Source: Flammula alnicola | Lineage: Eukaryota > Basidiomycota > Agaricomycetes > Agaricales > Strophariaceae | Assembly: GCA_015499995.1 (NCBI GenBank) | Contig: JADNRV010000005.1 | Coordinates: forward strand, 916,586-980,585 | DNA: 64,000 nucleotides | Direction: 5' to 3' | Part shown: positions 21,699-32,798 of the stretch, piece after piece | Layout of the letters: each line of letters begins with the position of its first letter | How positions within the stretch are numbered: the stretch's first letter is position 1 | Program-made: the position numbers and the translations under genes | Notes under the pieces: model-generated | What the model was told of the DNA's origin: nothing | Databases searched by the model: none | What the model saw: only the letters and a program-made list of their open reading frames with translations

Positions 21699-23659
21699 TT
21701 ATTTACCCGCTCCCCCCCTCTTCGTACCACGCCCACGCCCACGTCCTCGTCCTCTATTTTTCTCCGTTGCTACTGGCACCACAGGATCTCCGGGTGTTGA
21801 ATCACCGGCGGTCTGTGGATTTATTGCTGATCTTCCTCTTCTAATCGGTTGGAAAGCTGGTGCAGGGTTTACAATGGCTATGGATACAATAGCGTTGTCA
21901 GTAGTTTCAGTAGAATCTTGATGCGTAGCCGGTGGGTTGACAGATGCGGGTACCACGATGACAGCTTGAGAATGAGGCTGATCATGTGGCTCGACTGTTA
22001 CAGGTGCGGTCCTGGTCCAGGGCCCGGGTACGTAGAAGTCTTCATTGTCAGTTTGATCCACCTCGTGTGCGGCCGTAAGATGTAGCATATCGAGTTCACG
22101 TTCGATTTCAGCTGCATCGTCTAACTCAATAACCTCAGCGGCGTCCGAAGCAGGGAAATTCCCTTTGCTTTTGTTGTGTGTCGAAAAGATTTCCTCGTCC
22201 CAACGAAAAAGGAGTTTTTCAACCCAAGCAGCAGATGCGGGACGGTGTTGAGCTTGAGTTAGGTAGTGCTTGTAATAGTCGAAATCGACTGAATAAGTAA
22301 TTTGAGTTTGAGGGCCGATACCACCATTGTCGAACTGCTCGTCTTTTGAAAGGATGTATCGGGCCTAAATATTTTATTAGAAGGGAGTAATTCAGTCAAG
22401 TATTACTGATCACAACACAGGATTTTGAAGCGTACCATGATAGCCACCCATGCAATAAATCCGAAGGTAGTTTGAGCAGGCACGTCAGGACGAAGATAGG
22501 TACTGGATGAGCGAGCGACAGCGCGCGAAATCTTCTTAGCAGCTGATTTCCCAAAAATGGCTGCCCGAGCGATCTAATTAATAAATATTAGGCGCCCTGT
22601 TAGTCGATGGAGATGATGTCGCAATATAAGATAACTTACCATGAAGAGGTGTTCGTTTAGAAAGCGATTCTCGATCTTTTCAGTGTCACCACCCAAACAT
22701 AAGATCGGGGGAAATGGAGGGTAGGTCAATACCTTGGAGGCGGGGCCAGTACCATTGACGCCACTGCCAAGGAGACTTTGGATTTCAGGAATGGTATCGC
22801 GCTGCGGTGGGGGAGCCTTGTCTGATTCAGCGAAGTACTCGGGAGAAAGACCAAAGATGTTTGCGGCCTGTTGGCGAAGCATCCCCAATGAGCTAGAGCG
22901 ACTGCTACCCATAGCCTCACGGAACTGATGTTGAAAGAAATAATTCAGCCATCATTTGAGGGAAACAGAAGTAAAGGATACATACATTCTTTAGAAAGTT
23001 CGTCAACCTCATGACCTTATGGAATTTGGCTGGTATAGATTCGTACAACTCTGCGGTGATTCCGAGCGCTTGATTTGCAGGATTGGCATACCGAGCCGGG
23101 TCATCCGAACTGAAATCGGGACAAGGACGAACAAAGGCCGAGGAGTCTACCACATATGGAGTGAAAAAAATCTGGAAGTGGCGGCCTAGTTTCCTGATCT
23201 CTTCGGTGACAGGAGAAGCGGGGTCCTGATCAGCGCTTATCACTCCCTTTTTACGTGTTCCTTTGCCGGTAGATTTGAGTTGGGCATCTGCGAGCTGCGC
23301 TTTCAGAGCCTCAACCTCTGACTCTAGATTTGAAATCTTCGATTGGCTGTCAAGATACGCCTGTACCAGAAGGTGAATAAAATAGTGTTAGAGTAGCCTA
23401 AGTCAACAATAATATTTAAATGGCTGACCTGATATAACTTCTCAGGATTGACAATTGAGGGCATAATGAAAGTCGCCGAAGCCGAAGACAATGGGGAGTC
23501 TGAGCGACGAATAGAAAAGTCAGACCCTGGAGATGAACTCCTCAGACTGTCGGAAGGTCCAGAGAAACCGACAGGAGACACATTGCGGGATCCAGCACCA
23601 GCAGCCGTCCAAATTGATGGCGTGTTGCTTGAGACAACATTTGGTCGAGGACGAGACAT
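21699..23659 (-). CDS. Accessory protein of the Plavaka-type element (function unknown)
   Basis: A multi-exon gene on the same strand as the transposase and just downstream of it. From the ATG at 23659 it reads a Ser/Pro-rich start (MSRPRPNVVSSNTPSIW), a coiled coil (KISNLESEVEALKAQLADAQ), then HFQIFFTPYVVDSSAFVRPC, FHKVMRLTNFLKN, FREAMGSSRSSSLGMLRQQ, NRFLNEHLFM, AAKKISRAVARSSS, TTFGFIAWVAIM, and WVEKLLFRWDEEIF. The tail is basic and Gly/Arg-rich (RGRGRGRGRGTKRGG), which suggests nucleic-acid binding. I cannot name the family with confidence. Its orientation and spacing (375 bp from the transposase stop) suggest it belongs to the transposon, perhaps as a DNA-binding or regulatory partner. Confidence 0.6.
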
Positions 23660-24033
23660 TATCAAAGTTCTGTGGAGTACCTGAGATGCAGAGCTTGGCT
23701 GGAGTCAATGGGGGATATCGAATAACAAGCAGGGTATTTAACCAGTTGACTCTGATTCAACGCCATACACCACCAGCAGAAAAGTGAAACGCGACGGCAT
23801 CCAATTTGTCAGGGCCCTATGCAACACGCTCTCTATTAATTTGGGTCAATGAATGAAACGGTTATCAAAGAATAGTCCGCTGAAAACCTGAAAGGCATTC
23901 CTTGAACGTTTTTTTGAGTTCATAGACTACATGCAAGCGACTCCGATGTAACCAGTGAGGACGGTAAATGATACGGATCTATTAGAAATTAAAAATACAC
24001 TCTGCATGACATTGATATGTAAGAGAATTCTGG

Positions 24034-27000
24034 CTAGATGTTTGCATGGGTAAGAAGGACAGTTGATTTCATCCGCATCCACATATCTTCATCAATGAAA
24101 TCAACCACGAGGAACTCCCCTGCATCCGATGCATAATCATCCACCAACAACCCCCCACGAATGATTGAATTTGCGTCGATGAATAGGCTTGATGCCCTGG
24201 GCCTCGGCTTGATTCGCCTTAATCGAAGTGCTTCATCTCTTGTACGGTTTTGCAACATCCGAGGGACATCTATGGGGAGAACAAGCGCTAGATTGTACCT
24301 CTCTCCAACGTGGTCAATTGAAAAGATGTAGAGGATTTGGACAAAAATACACTCGTTGCCGTGAACTTTGACTAGGGCGTAATCATATCGCGGTCGATTG
24401 TGGAAGTTAGGGTTGGCGCGAAGGATGTTGGTATTCAAGCGCCAGTCAACCAATGATGTAAAAGCGACTTTGACAAATCCATACGGTGTGATCTATAAAA
24501 TAATATGCATGTCAATTCTTCATCAAAAAGAGGGTAGAGAAAGTCATTACCTGGTCAAATGTGCGAAGAACAACTCTTTGCACGTTTCTTCGGCGTGCTA
24601 ATAAACCTGCAAGCTTCCTTCGGAAGCCTTGAAATGCTGCGTCGCCAGCATGGCTGTTTTCCAGGGCTTCAAAGCTAATGATTGGCTGAACCGATCCTTG
24701 GACAACACGCGGTATTGCTTGATTACTCGGATCCAGGAGGTCAGGTGAACCTGGTTCCTCGTGGATAAGGGACTCTGAACCGCCGTCCTCAGGGATATCA
24801 GCCTCGCGTTGAAGGTCCTGAGCCGTGATTGCAGTCCGGATGATTGTAGAAACCAAGTCCATCTCGCTAACCCTAAGAACCTGTGTCCCAAAAAATTCAG
24901 ATCAAATCTTCGACTTTATTGGTTTCAATTAATACCTGAGAAGCGACATTTTTGAAGTTGGTATGGCGCTGATAATATTTCTTTAGAGGTCCATTGGCCT
25001 TTTCACTTGGTTTCGTGTTATAATTTCTGGTCGCTCCCTTGTTTAGGATGTCCCGGAATATATGTTGGTGGGTGTGCGCCTTCGGAAACGTCCATGACTT
25101 TTCTGGATTCAGTTCTGCATACTCCTATAAGATAAAATGAATCAATTCATTCAGAAACTGACAGAGTTCAAAGTCATTGAACGTACGTGTAGAAGGGTTT
25201 CGAAGACCTTCATTTCAGCCCGACCCGCGGCTATCGTTGTTTCAGTTTGAACTGTCAATCCTGCAAACATATTCAATTCCAGATAGCTCCGGATGAGTCT
25301 GAGCAGAAGAAAGCCGTCTTCGGAAACATCTTCTGAAAGGACATGGTGTGATGCAAAGATGATAACCTGCCGAAAGATACAATGAATTCCTGCAGGAAGT
25401 TCCATTGAGCAAAATTTAAATTGAATACCTTCGAGAAATCCTCAAATTTTTTGCCATCAGCGAGTTCTCCCGTACTCGCCAAGCTCTTAAAGTGATTGAG
25501 TCCACTCCAAGGCGGGATTTTCTGAAGCCTAAGATAATAAACCAAATTTAATTTAAGCTCGATATGTGGAAGATGAAATGAAAACGTACCCAGCATCAAT
25601 TGCAGCCTCTGCACTGCGTGAGTCACGTCCGAGCGCCTTGATAATCCTCTTGACTTCCTCAAGGAGATGATCAGAAAAAAGACCCCCATCATGTGCATGT
25701 AGCTTATCCCATGATATCGCGCTGTAAACATCTGTGCCACGGAGGTCCCACAAGGTGTTCTTGGATGCCGTGGATAATAATAGATTAGACGCCGTGGATA
25801 ATAATAGATTTGAAGCTGACCTTAACGTCTCTTAACCCATAGCTTTTCAAAAGCTCTTCCCTATCTGTGCTATTCATATCCTGTGCCCGAATCCAAACCT
25901 CCCTCATGGTCTCTGTTGTGCGCAATGGGAATGTCTTGGATAAATTAGGAATTTCCTCCTTTGGGACTAGACATATTGTGCAAGGTTTCTTGCTGGTTCC
26001 ACCGCGGGTAAGAGCAATCATGGATCTATCGGTACATCCATATATTATTGGAAAACATGAGTCAAAAATTAAAATTCTACTTACTGCTCTTCGAAGTCAG
26101 CCGAGATGATGAGAATATGGGGAAAGATCTGCCGAATGACCTGATCACCACACGTTATGGCCGTGCCAATTTCAGTGTGTAACTCGATGGAATGTATTAT
26201 TTCATAGACAGCTTTGTGCCAGATTTCTCGCTTGAGATTGACGAAATCTTTTTTGCCCTTCTCTTGGGCATCTTCTTCAGGCTGAAATAGACATTTAATA
26301 TGTTTGGTTGTCATCAAAGAAAAATAGTAGTTACGATTGGGAGCCACCCAACAAGACGGCCTCCTCCAACACCTTCCCCATTTCGGATGGATACTGGGAG
26401 GTTCGCGCATCGAACGAGAACAGGATAACCCTTCTCCGTTCCAAATGATGAGAGACGTGTTTTATCGGCATAGAAAATGATGAAGAAGGGTGAGGCACCC
26501 TCAGGTAGGGTATTCTGTGTGTGTTATCAGACTCAGATAAATTCAGAACTAGGTGTTAACCAAAAAATAAATACCTGGTAGTTCCACCAAGCATTCGCTG
26601 TCCATGGCTCATCGATGAAACGCTCAAACCTTTGCCCATTGAATTTGTAGAGGCGTTGAGCTTGCCATTGAAATTGATGGATCAATGATGGATCCACCAG
26701 TAATTCACGGCACCATTTCCAGATGGGCCGTAACCATACATCGTATTCAAGTTTCTCTTCTTTATATTCGACTGAAATGACCCGTTTCTCGAACTACATT
26801 GATCAGAATCGAGGTTAGCAGTGTTTTGATAAAATAAATAGATATTGTGCTGCTCACTCCCGTCGCGCGTGTGTCTCTTGCATGGTCCCAAATGCGGGAG
26901 TGATCTGCCTCGCTTGCAAGTGTGAATGAATTGGGAGAGGCGATGGCCTGATTGATGAGCTCAATCATCTTCTTTATCTGTCTCCTGTTCATGTGAGCGT

Positions 27001-27713
27001 CCAACATGACCTCAGAAACTTCGAAGTCAAGACGGGTTGGAAAAGGGCGCCATGGATTTTCGTCCTTTGGGATAGCGCTGTTGGGTTCAAGTTCTTCTGG
27101 ACTGTCGGTATATTCCTGAAAGCTGAAAGATTCTGTCTCCATCAGAGAATGTGGGTGATACTCTATCCGTATTTCATTCATTTCAGGCTCTTGCTCATTG
27201 TCAAGACCAGTAGGCGGGTGAATCTCTGCCTCGAATTCATCAGCCTCATGATAGTCGTCATGATGATCAAAGGCCCAATCTTCTTTAAGAATACCCGTGA
27301 GATAAATTGAATAGGTAGAGCATTAGATAAAGTACCTCGGTCTTCATGAACAATTCGTGCATTCGCTTCAGGCATTGGTCCAGCGTTGTCGATCATGGCA
27401 GCATCCCAAGCCGCCAAGTCTATTGTAATGTATAAGTGAGTAGAGGAAATATAAGTAATCTATTAGTAAACCACTGACCAGCAGCCCTTTCCTGCTCTAC
27501 GAAATTGCGGAAAGCAACATCTGTGGGATCAGGTTCAGCCCTGTCGATGGGTCGCTCTGGGCATCTTGCTTCATGGTTTTTAACGCCGCGTGCACTATAG
27601 TCGTGGCCGCAGAATTGGCAAGCAACCAAAGCGGATGAAAGTCGGGGTGGCATTTTAAGTTTGAGTTCTAAGAGTGGGGAGCTTTGGTGTTGGAGAATTG
27701 TTCGATCCTCCAT
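24034..27713 (-). CDS. Plavaka-type (CACTA-like) transposase
   Basis: From the ATG at 27713 (MEDRTILQHQ) the protein has an N-terminal C2HC finger (CQFCGHDYSARGVKNHEARC), an acidic linker, and then the block typical of Plavaka proteins of mushrooms: FFIIFYADKTRLSSFGTEKG, RCANLPVSIRNGEGVGGGRL, VGWLPIPEEDAQEKGKKDF, ILIISADFEEQSMIALTRGG, KPCTICLVPKEEI, TLWDLRGTDVYSAISWDKLH, HDGGLFSDHLL and FHHVLSED-type sequence. It ends with VLLTHANI at 24034. At least eight short introns are present and no stop breaks the exons I joined. It would cut and join the element's ends in the nucleus. The terminal inverted repeats could not be fixed. Confidence 0.85.
25767..25810. repeat. 20-bp direct repeat filling a transposase intron
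   Basis: GCCGTGGATAATAATAGATT occurs at 25767-25786 and 25791-25810. The intron between GLRDVK and NTLWDLRG consists almost entirely of these two copies. Confidence 0.7.
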
Positions 27714-27794
27714 GGCCTTTTGTAGCTGCAGGAAGTGCTATGGATAGGGATATTAATTTTGGCTAGCTCTTGTGCAGTAGCTGGTAGAATCTAG

Positions 27795-28250
27795 AAGACT
27801 TTTCCTAACACTATTCTGTTTTAATTCAACGCTTGTGCAACATTCATGTGCTGCGTGTTCAACATTAGTGTGCGCATTCAATGTGCGCATTCAAAACTAA
27901 CGCTATTTTGTTTTAATTCAATGCTTGTCAACGCTAATGTGCTGCGCATTCGAAATTTAGTGTGCGCATGCAACATTAGTGTGCGTTCAACATTAGTGTG
28001 CGTTCAATATTAGTGTGCATTCAACATTGGTGTGCGCGTTCAATGTGCGCATTCAAAACTAACACTATTTTGTTTTAATTCAACACTTGTGCAATATAGC
28101 ATAGTGCAACACTAATGTGCTGCGCATTCAACATTAGTGTGCACGTTCAAAACTATCACTATTTTGTTTCAATTCAATGCATGTGCAACACTAATGGGCT
28201 GCGCGTTCAACATTAGTGTGCGCGTTCAAAACCGCTTCAAGTCCAACACT
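27795..28250. repeat. Array of hairpin-forming repeats beside the Plavaka element
   Basis: About four degenerate copies of a higher-order unit: a CTATTTTGTTTTAATTCAA block, then CAACACTAATGTGCTGCGCA, then one or more TTCAACATTAGTGTGCGC blocks. Within a unit ACACTAATGT pairs with ACATTAGTGT, for example 28109-28118 with 28131-28140 around a 12-bp loop. The motif contains TAGTG/CACTA, as expected for subterminal repeats bound by a CACTA-like transposase. It lies directly upstream of the transposase gene. Confidence 0.75.
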
Positions 28251-28980
28251 ATTAGGTGTGCTGCGCGGTCTACCGTCTAATACCGTCAAACGGCAGTTAT
28301 TTCTTCTACATAGGAATACTCTAAATATGTAATAGGTTCGATTCATCTGTTTACTTTAGCCGCAGAATTAAGCCTGACTTGTGCAGAGGCCGGGAAGTAC
28401 AACAATGGTGACATCCGAATTCCGATCTGTCCAGCTGAAGTTCTAGCGAGACAAATCGGAATTCGGAAGTGCAGCAATGCTATATTTAGATTGCGCGTTA
28501 TCAAGCCAGCACAGCCGTGATGTTATCCCGTTTAGGATAATCATGAGATGTCATCATTTTTAGACATTAACAGGGCTCTTATTAGGGAAAAACCGGCCCT
28601 TGTCAGGGCTGCGCCTAAACAGGCACTTTGGAACTTTCCGACATCCGAGCTATTAATAAGTACATCACTCGAAATCACCCTCTACCTTGGTGGTACTTCC
28701 CCAAAAGATAACTCTGCCAACATGCCGGCCATTCTTAATTCCATGGTGGGTTTTCGAATTCTTTGCGCCACGATGGTCAAGATAATTTTAAGCGCCAATT
28801 CCTGACGCCTCCAAGACACCTCCTTCTATTCAGGGCTACCAAATTGCCTAAGCCAGAAACTTTCCGACGACTTCCATTCAACATTATTACGCTTATCATA
28901 AAAAATGAAAGACACGCCCTGCCCACGAGCATTGCGATTCAGACTAATTGATCAATTACATACGTGTGTCTCCAGCTGTT
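28251..28980. other. Intergenic stretch
   Basis: No gene is supported. A short inverted repeat (28,415-28,466) is the only structure I see. Confidence 0.35.
28415..28466. repeat. 12-bp inverted repeat, 28-bp spacer
   Basis: CCGAATTCCGAT at 28415-28426 pairs exactly with ATCGGAATTCGG at 28455-28466. The owner is unknown. Confidence 0.55.
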
Positions 28981-28986
28981 TATAAG
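28981..28986 (+). promoter_or_regulatory. TATA box of the chitin deacetylase gene
   Basis: TATAAG lies 56-61 bp before the ATG. The tandem copy at 31.4 kb has TTTAAAG here instead, so its TATA element is lost. Confidence 0.45.
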
Positions 28987-29041
28987 GCCGGTTGGTTGTC
29001 CATCTCTCTCCAATCTTCCTCTTGTCCTCCTTCACACGATT

Positions 29042-30469
29042 ATGCTCGCAGTAACCACCGTCATCGCATCTCTGGCTCTATCTGGCATAGCTCAATCTCC
29101 TGAAAAGAGAGACAAAGCGCAGCTTATTACTGCGTGTTCGGTCCCGAATACAGTTGCCCTCACCTTCGTACGTTCTCCTTTCCTCTGTCATTTTTTCGAG
29201 TGAAGTTATGCTGAAGTATTGACACCTACATAGGATGATGGGCCCTATATCTACATGTCCGACAATCTCTTGCATATCTTGCGGGCGAATACATCTAATC
29301 TCTGCACCTAGGACGGGGGTCGTGGATACGTTGAACAGTGCTGGAGCGAAAGGAACTTTTTTCCTGAGTATGTGTCGGTTCATTTGAATGTACATAGCCC
29401 ACAAACATCGTCTGACACTTTCTTCTCGTATTTGTAGATGGAGACAATTGTAAATTCGGTCACGTCAGTTGACTGCCCACGGGAGACTTACAGTATGGTT
29501 ATTACAGGGAGCTGCATCTATGATGACGCCAGGGCAACCCAGGTGCAATATGCATACGACAATGGCTTCCAGATCGCTTCGCATACCTGGGCGCATAAGG
29601 ATTTGACCACGCTTTCGCAGGACGAAAGTACGCCCTGTCTCTTGTACCCACTCCTGTCATGTTTTTTAATAATGAACCGCTCCTGACAGTCGATCAGCAA
29701 ATGTCTCTCACAGAAGGTAAGAGAATTGTTCTCCTTTCCGATTGCACCTCGTTAACGCGCTATTCTATAGAGGCTATCAGGAAAATTACCGGAGCAATCC
29801 CTGGGTTTACCAGACCTCGTAAGTAGGATTCGCGGCTCTCCTTTCCTTCTCGCAGACTTCAACCTCGTCGTCGCAGCCTATGGAAATTATAACGATTTGG
29901 TCTGTGAAGTTGCTGGCTCTCGCGGACAGACGTTGGTAACATGGGATTTCGAGTAAGTTTCACGGCATTTTTTCGGCTCTCTTAGTTCTCTTACATCTAT
30001 GCGACTGCAGTTCCCAAGATTCTGCAGGAGCGTCAGTGGACCAACAGAAGCAGTTATATGATGATGTCGTCGAGCATCATCCCAGCACCATTTTATCTCT
30101 TGAACACGAAGTTTACGGTTAGTCCGTTCTCTCTTCCCATTCGTTTCTGGACAATGCTAATACACAACATTGGGATTCCCAGAGAGCAGCGTGTACGTAT
30201 TTCACCGTTGACTGTCTACCAACCTAGGCTACCGGTACCATTTCTAATCATTCCATTATAGCCGCGAGGTTCTCCCACACGCGATCCAGAAACTTCAAGG
30301 AGCCGGCTATAAACTTGTAACCCTCGCAGAGTGCCTTGGCATGCCTCCCTACCTTATGACGGGTTCCCGTGAGGTGCGAGACGTAAGCATCATATCTCAT
30401 TACTTCTGTTCTTTGGATGAAAGAGCTGATCATCTTGTCATCATCATAAAGGGAAGCTGGCATTGCTGA
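29042..30469 (+). CDS. Chitin deacetylase (CE4 polysaccharide deacetylase), secreted
   Basis: It removes acetyl groups from chitin, probably at the cell wall. Twelve exons total 753 bp (250 residues) and stay in frame: 29042-29167, 29234-29256, 29312-29367, 29438-29458, 29508-29627, 29690-29716, 29771-29818, 29877-29952, 30011-30117, 30183-30192, 30262-30382 and 30452-30469. Exon ten is only 10 nt. There is a signal peptide (MLAVTTVIASLALSGIAQ) and a KR site just after it. CE4 motifs: TFDDGP (catalytic base and metal Asp), SHTWAH (metal His pair), TRPPYGN, TWDFDSQD and SLEHEVY. There is no chitin-binding module or GPI tail. It is the functional member of a tandem pair. Confidence 0.93.
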
Positions 30470-30639
30470 AGATGAAGAATGCGTGATGGTTTACGGAGGA
30501 AATGGATGAAATTTAAAACTAGTGATACCGATTCAGGACGTTTTTCACCGGGATAATATATTTTTCAAATTCTGCACCATTTATTGCAAGGGTCGTCCGC
30601 GTCATGGGATGTGGTTATGGAAGCCTGTAAGTAAGTATC

Positions 30640-30790
30640 CTATTCGCAAACGCCACCGCTGGGCCCTTTACACTCCGCCTGTCATGAAGTATTCGCCTCA
30701 TGCAAACCACGCTTATACCCCACCTCATCGTCTAGCATTACCATCACGCGATTTAACCTCGAGAGGGATATCTTCTTCCTCCGCAATCAC
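30640..30790 (-). pseudogene. Fragment of the 3' end of the 32.8-34.2 kb gene
   Basis: The stretch from TATCCTATTCGCAAACGC at about 30,640 matches the 3' coding end of the intact gene at 32,890-33,050, with the same order of motifs (CTACACTCCGCC, ATACCCCACC, CACGCGAT). It is truncated and shifted, carried along when the deacetylase locus was duplicated. No product is expected. Confidence 0.65.
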
Positions 30791-31382
30791 CAGTTGATTA
30801 GATAACGGAATATTGTGCTGGTATAGATTAGATTAGATTAAGACGTGGCTGATGTGACCATAATTTAAAACGCAACCAAGGTCAAACTCTTCGTCATACT
30901 CTCGGAGTCACAGTACGACTCTTGCCTCCGACGCTATACCGCAGGGCGCTGCTCGATATCCTGAGTAACCACATCCCGACAGCGGTCAGACTGGATCCAG
31001 GACCTCTCCCTCTGGTGATTCGACACGTGCGCGGTTTTTCTTTCTTTTTTTTTTTGTTGCAACTCAGCTGTTTTACTCAGGATCACCCTCTCGGCGGTAA
31101 CTCCTGAGTACTGTAACTGAGTCCTCCAAGACAGCTCTGCCAACGTATCAGTTGTTATCTGTTGTTCTTCGTTCCGTTGTGGGTACCTTTATGACTCATA
31201 AGATAGCCATCAGTGCTAATTCTCCTCTTCAGGGATGTCTCTGGCTGCCTTAATTTCAACCGATTATGTAGTATGAACCTCTGAACATCCCGACGACTTT
31301 AAACCAACATGTTTACGATCATCATTAGGATGGAAGACATGGCCAAGCTACAAGCTTTGCGGGTTAGACCTTCTTGTCGGTT
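30791..31382. other. Spacer between the two copies of the duplication
   Basis: I see no gene. It includes a short GATTAGATTAGATTA repeat near 30,825-30,840 and a poly-T run near 31,050. Confidence 0.4.
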
Positions 31383-31458
31383 ACGTGTGTCTCCAGCTGT
31401 TTAAAGTCTGGTCGGGTTGTCTAATCTTCCTCCCGTTCTCTAGGTTCCTTCACACAAC

Positions 31459-32640
31459 ATGCTCGTTGTAGCGACTTTTATCGTATCCCTCGGTCTATGT
31501 ACGACTCTGCTTTCTGAATAGAGGGCAACGGCTCAAGGCTATTCACTCGTGTTCGGTACCTAACACAGTTGCCCTCACCTTCGTGCGTGTCTGCTTATTT
31601 TACCAGTTTAGTGAGCGAATTTGTTCTGAATGCTTCACGCTTGAATAGGACGATGGGCCGTATATCTACACCTCTGAAACCTCCTACAGATACAGATCTT
31701 ACCTGTGAATAATCTAACTGAAGTGCTTAAGACGGAAGTCGTAGATACATTGAAAAGGGCCGGGGCGAACGGAACCTTTTACGTGTGTGCGGTTCATCTG
31801 GATACAGCTCACAAATACCATCTGATCCTCTCTTTTCGTATTCCTAGATCAAGGACAATGTGAATTGTTAAGTCATTTGCTTTATTATTGTGGGCTTATG
31901 AGCATTACAGCGAGTCGCATCTATGACGACGCTCAGGCAGCACGCGTGAAACATGCATACCACAACGGCGTCCGGATCGCCTCGCATACCCGGTCATATC
32001 CGTATTTGACCTTGCTTCCAGAGGACGAAATTACGCCATCTTTCTTACATCCGACTCGTGCGTTGCATTTTTAATAGCATTATTCTCCTAACAATCGATC
32101 GGGAAATGTCTCTTGAAGAAGGTAAAGGTCTTCTTTTTCTTATTTATGTAAATTGGGTAACATGTAATTCTATAGCGGCAGAAAATTAAGGGTGGATTGT
32201 CCCCCTCACATGGACTTAGTTATAGCTCCCAAGATTCTTTTCGATACAAGCTGCCTGTGGACGAGCGAAGCTATATGCCAACGTCATCCAAGCAATATAC
32301 TCTCTTCAACACGACATTTACGGTGCGTCCGTCCCTTCATCCTACCGTTTTGTATAGTCTAATAACCGACATCGGGCTTCACAGAAAGCACCATGTAAGT
32401 AGTTTGCCGTCGACTGCCTGGTAACATTTTTAACCGTCCACGGTAAGTGCGAGGTTCTCCTCTATGCGATCGAGAAACGTCAAGGTGCCGGTTATACTTA
32501 TGCTTGTAACCACCTCGCAGAGTGCCTTGACATGTCCCCCTGCCTTACGACGGTGCTTCTTCGGTACGAAATGTAAGCATTACTTTTACTATCCTCCAGG
32601 GAAGGAGCTGTCGGCACTACAGGAAAGTTGGCATTGCTGA
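31459..32640 (+). pseudogene. Chitin deacetylase, decayed tandem copy
   Basis: This aligns along its length with the intact gene at 29,042: the ATG (MLVVATFIVSLGLCTTLLSE), SCSVPNTVALTF, DDGPYIYTS, VVDTLKRAGANGTFY, RIYDDAQAARVKHAYHNGVR and IASHTRSYPYLTLLPEDE. It is dead by several marks. An in-frame TAG follows the signal peptide (codon 21). The second metal histidine of the CE4 pair is changed (SHTRSY for SHTWAH). Later exons are shifted and the terminal exon is degraded. The TATA element is also altered. The copies share the sequence before the ATG (GTGTGTCTCCAGCTGTTTA), which shows that the duplication included the promoter. Confidence 0.8.
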
Positions 32641-32798
32641 AGAAAGTACGTGAATAAGGCTACAAATAGTGACGACGTCGACACACAAGAAATAGTATAT
32701 AATTTACAGTAGGTAGATGTCTATTTTCCAGGAGGATATAGCATTTAAATCGAAAACACATTGTACATTGCTAGAGGAGTCCATGTCATAGGAGAGGT

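Noticed and set aside
22900..23240. Naming the Plavaka partner as a known DUF family
   Set aside because: Some segments recall unnamed Agaricomycete families, but I cannot align enough conserved residues to assign one.
27795..28250. Possible CRISPR array
   Set aside because: Repeat units vary in length and sequence and have no unique spacers; the genome is fungal. It is a transposon-type repeat.
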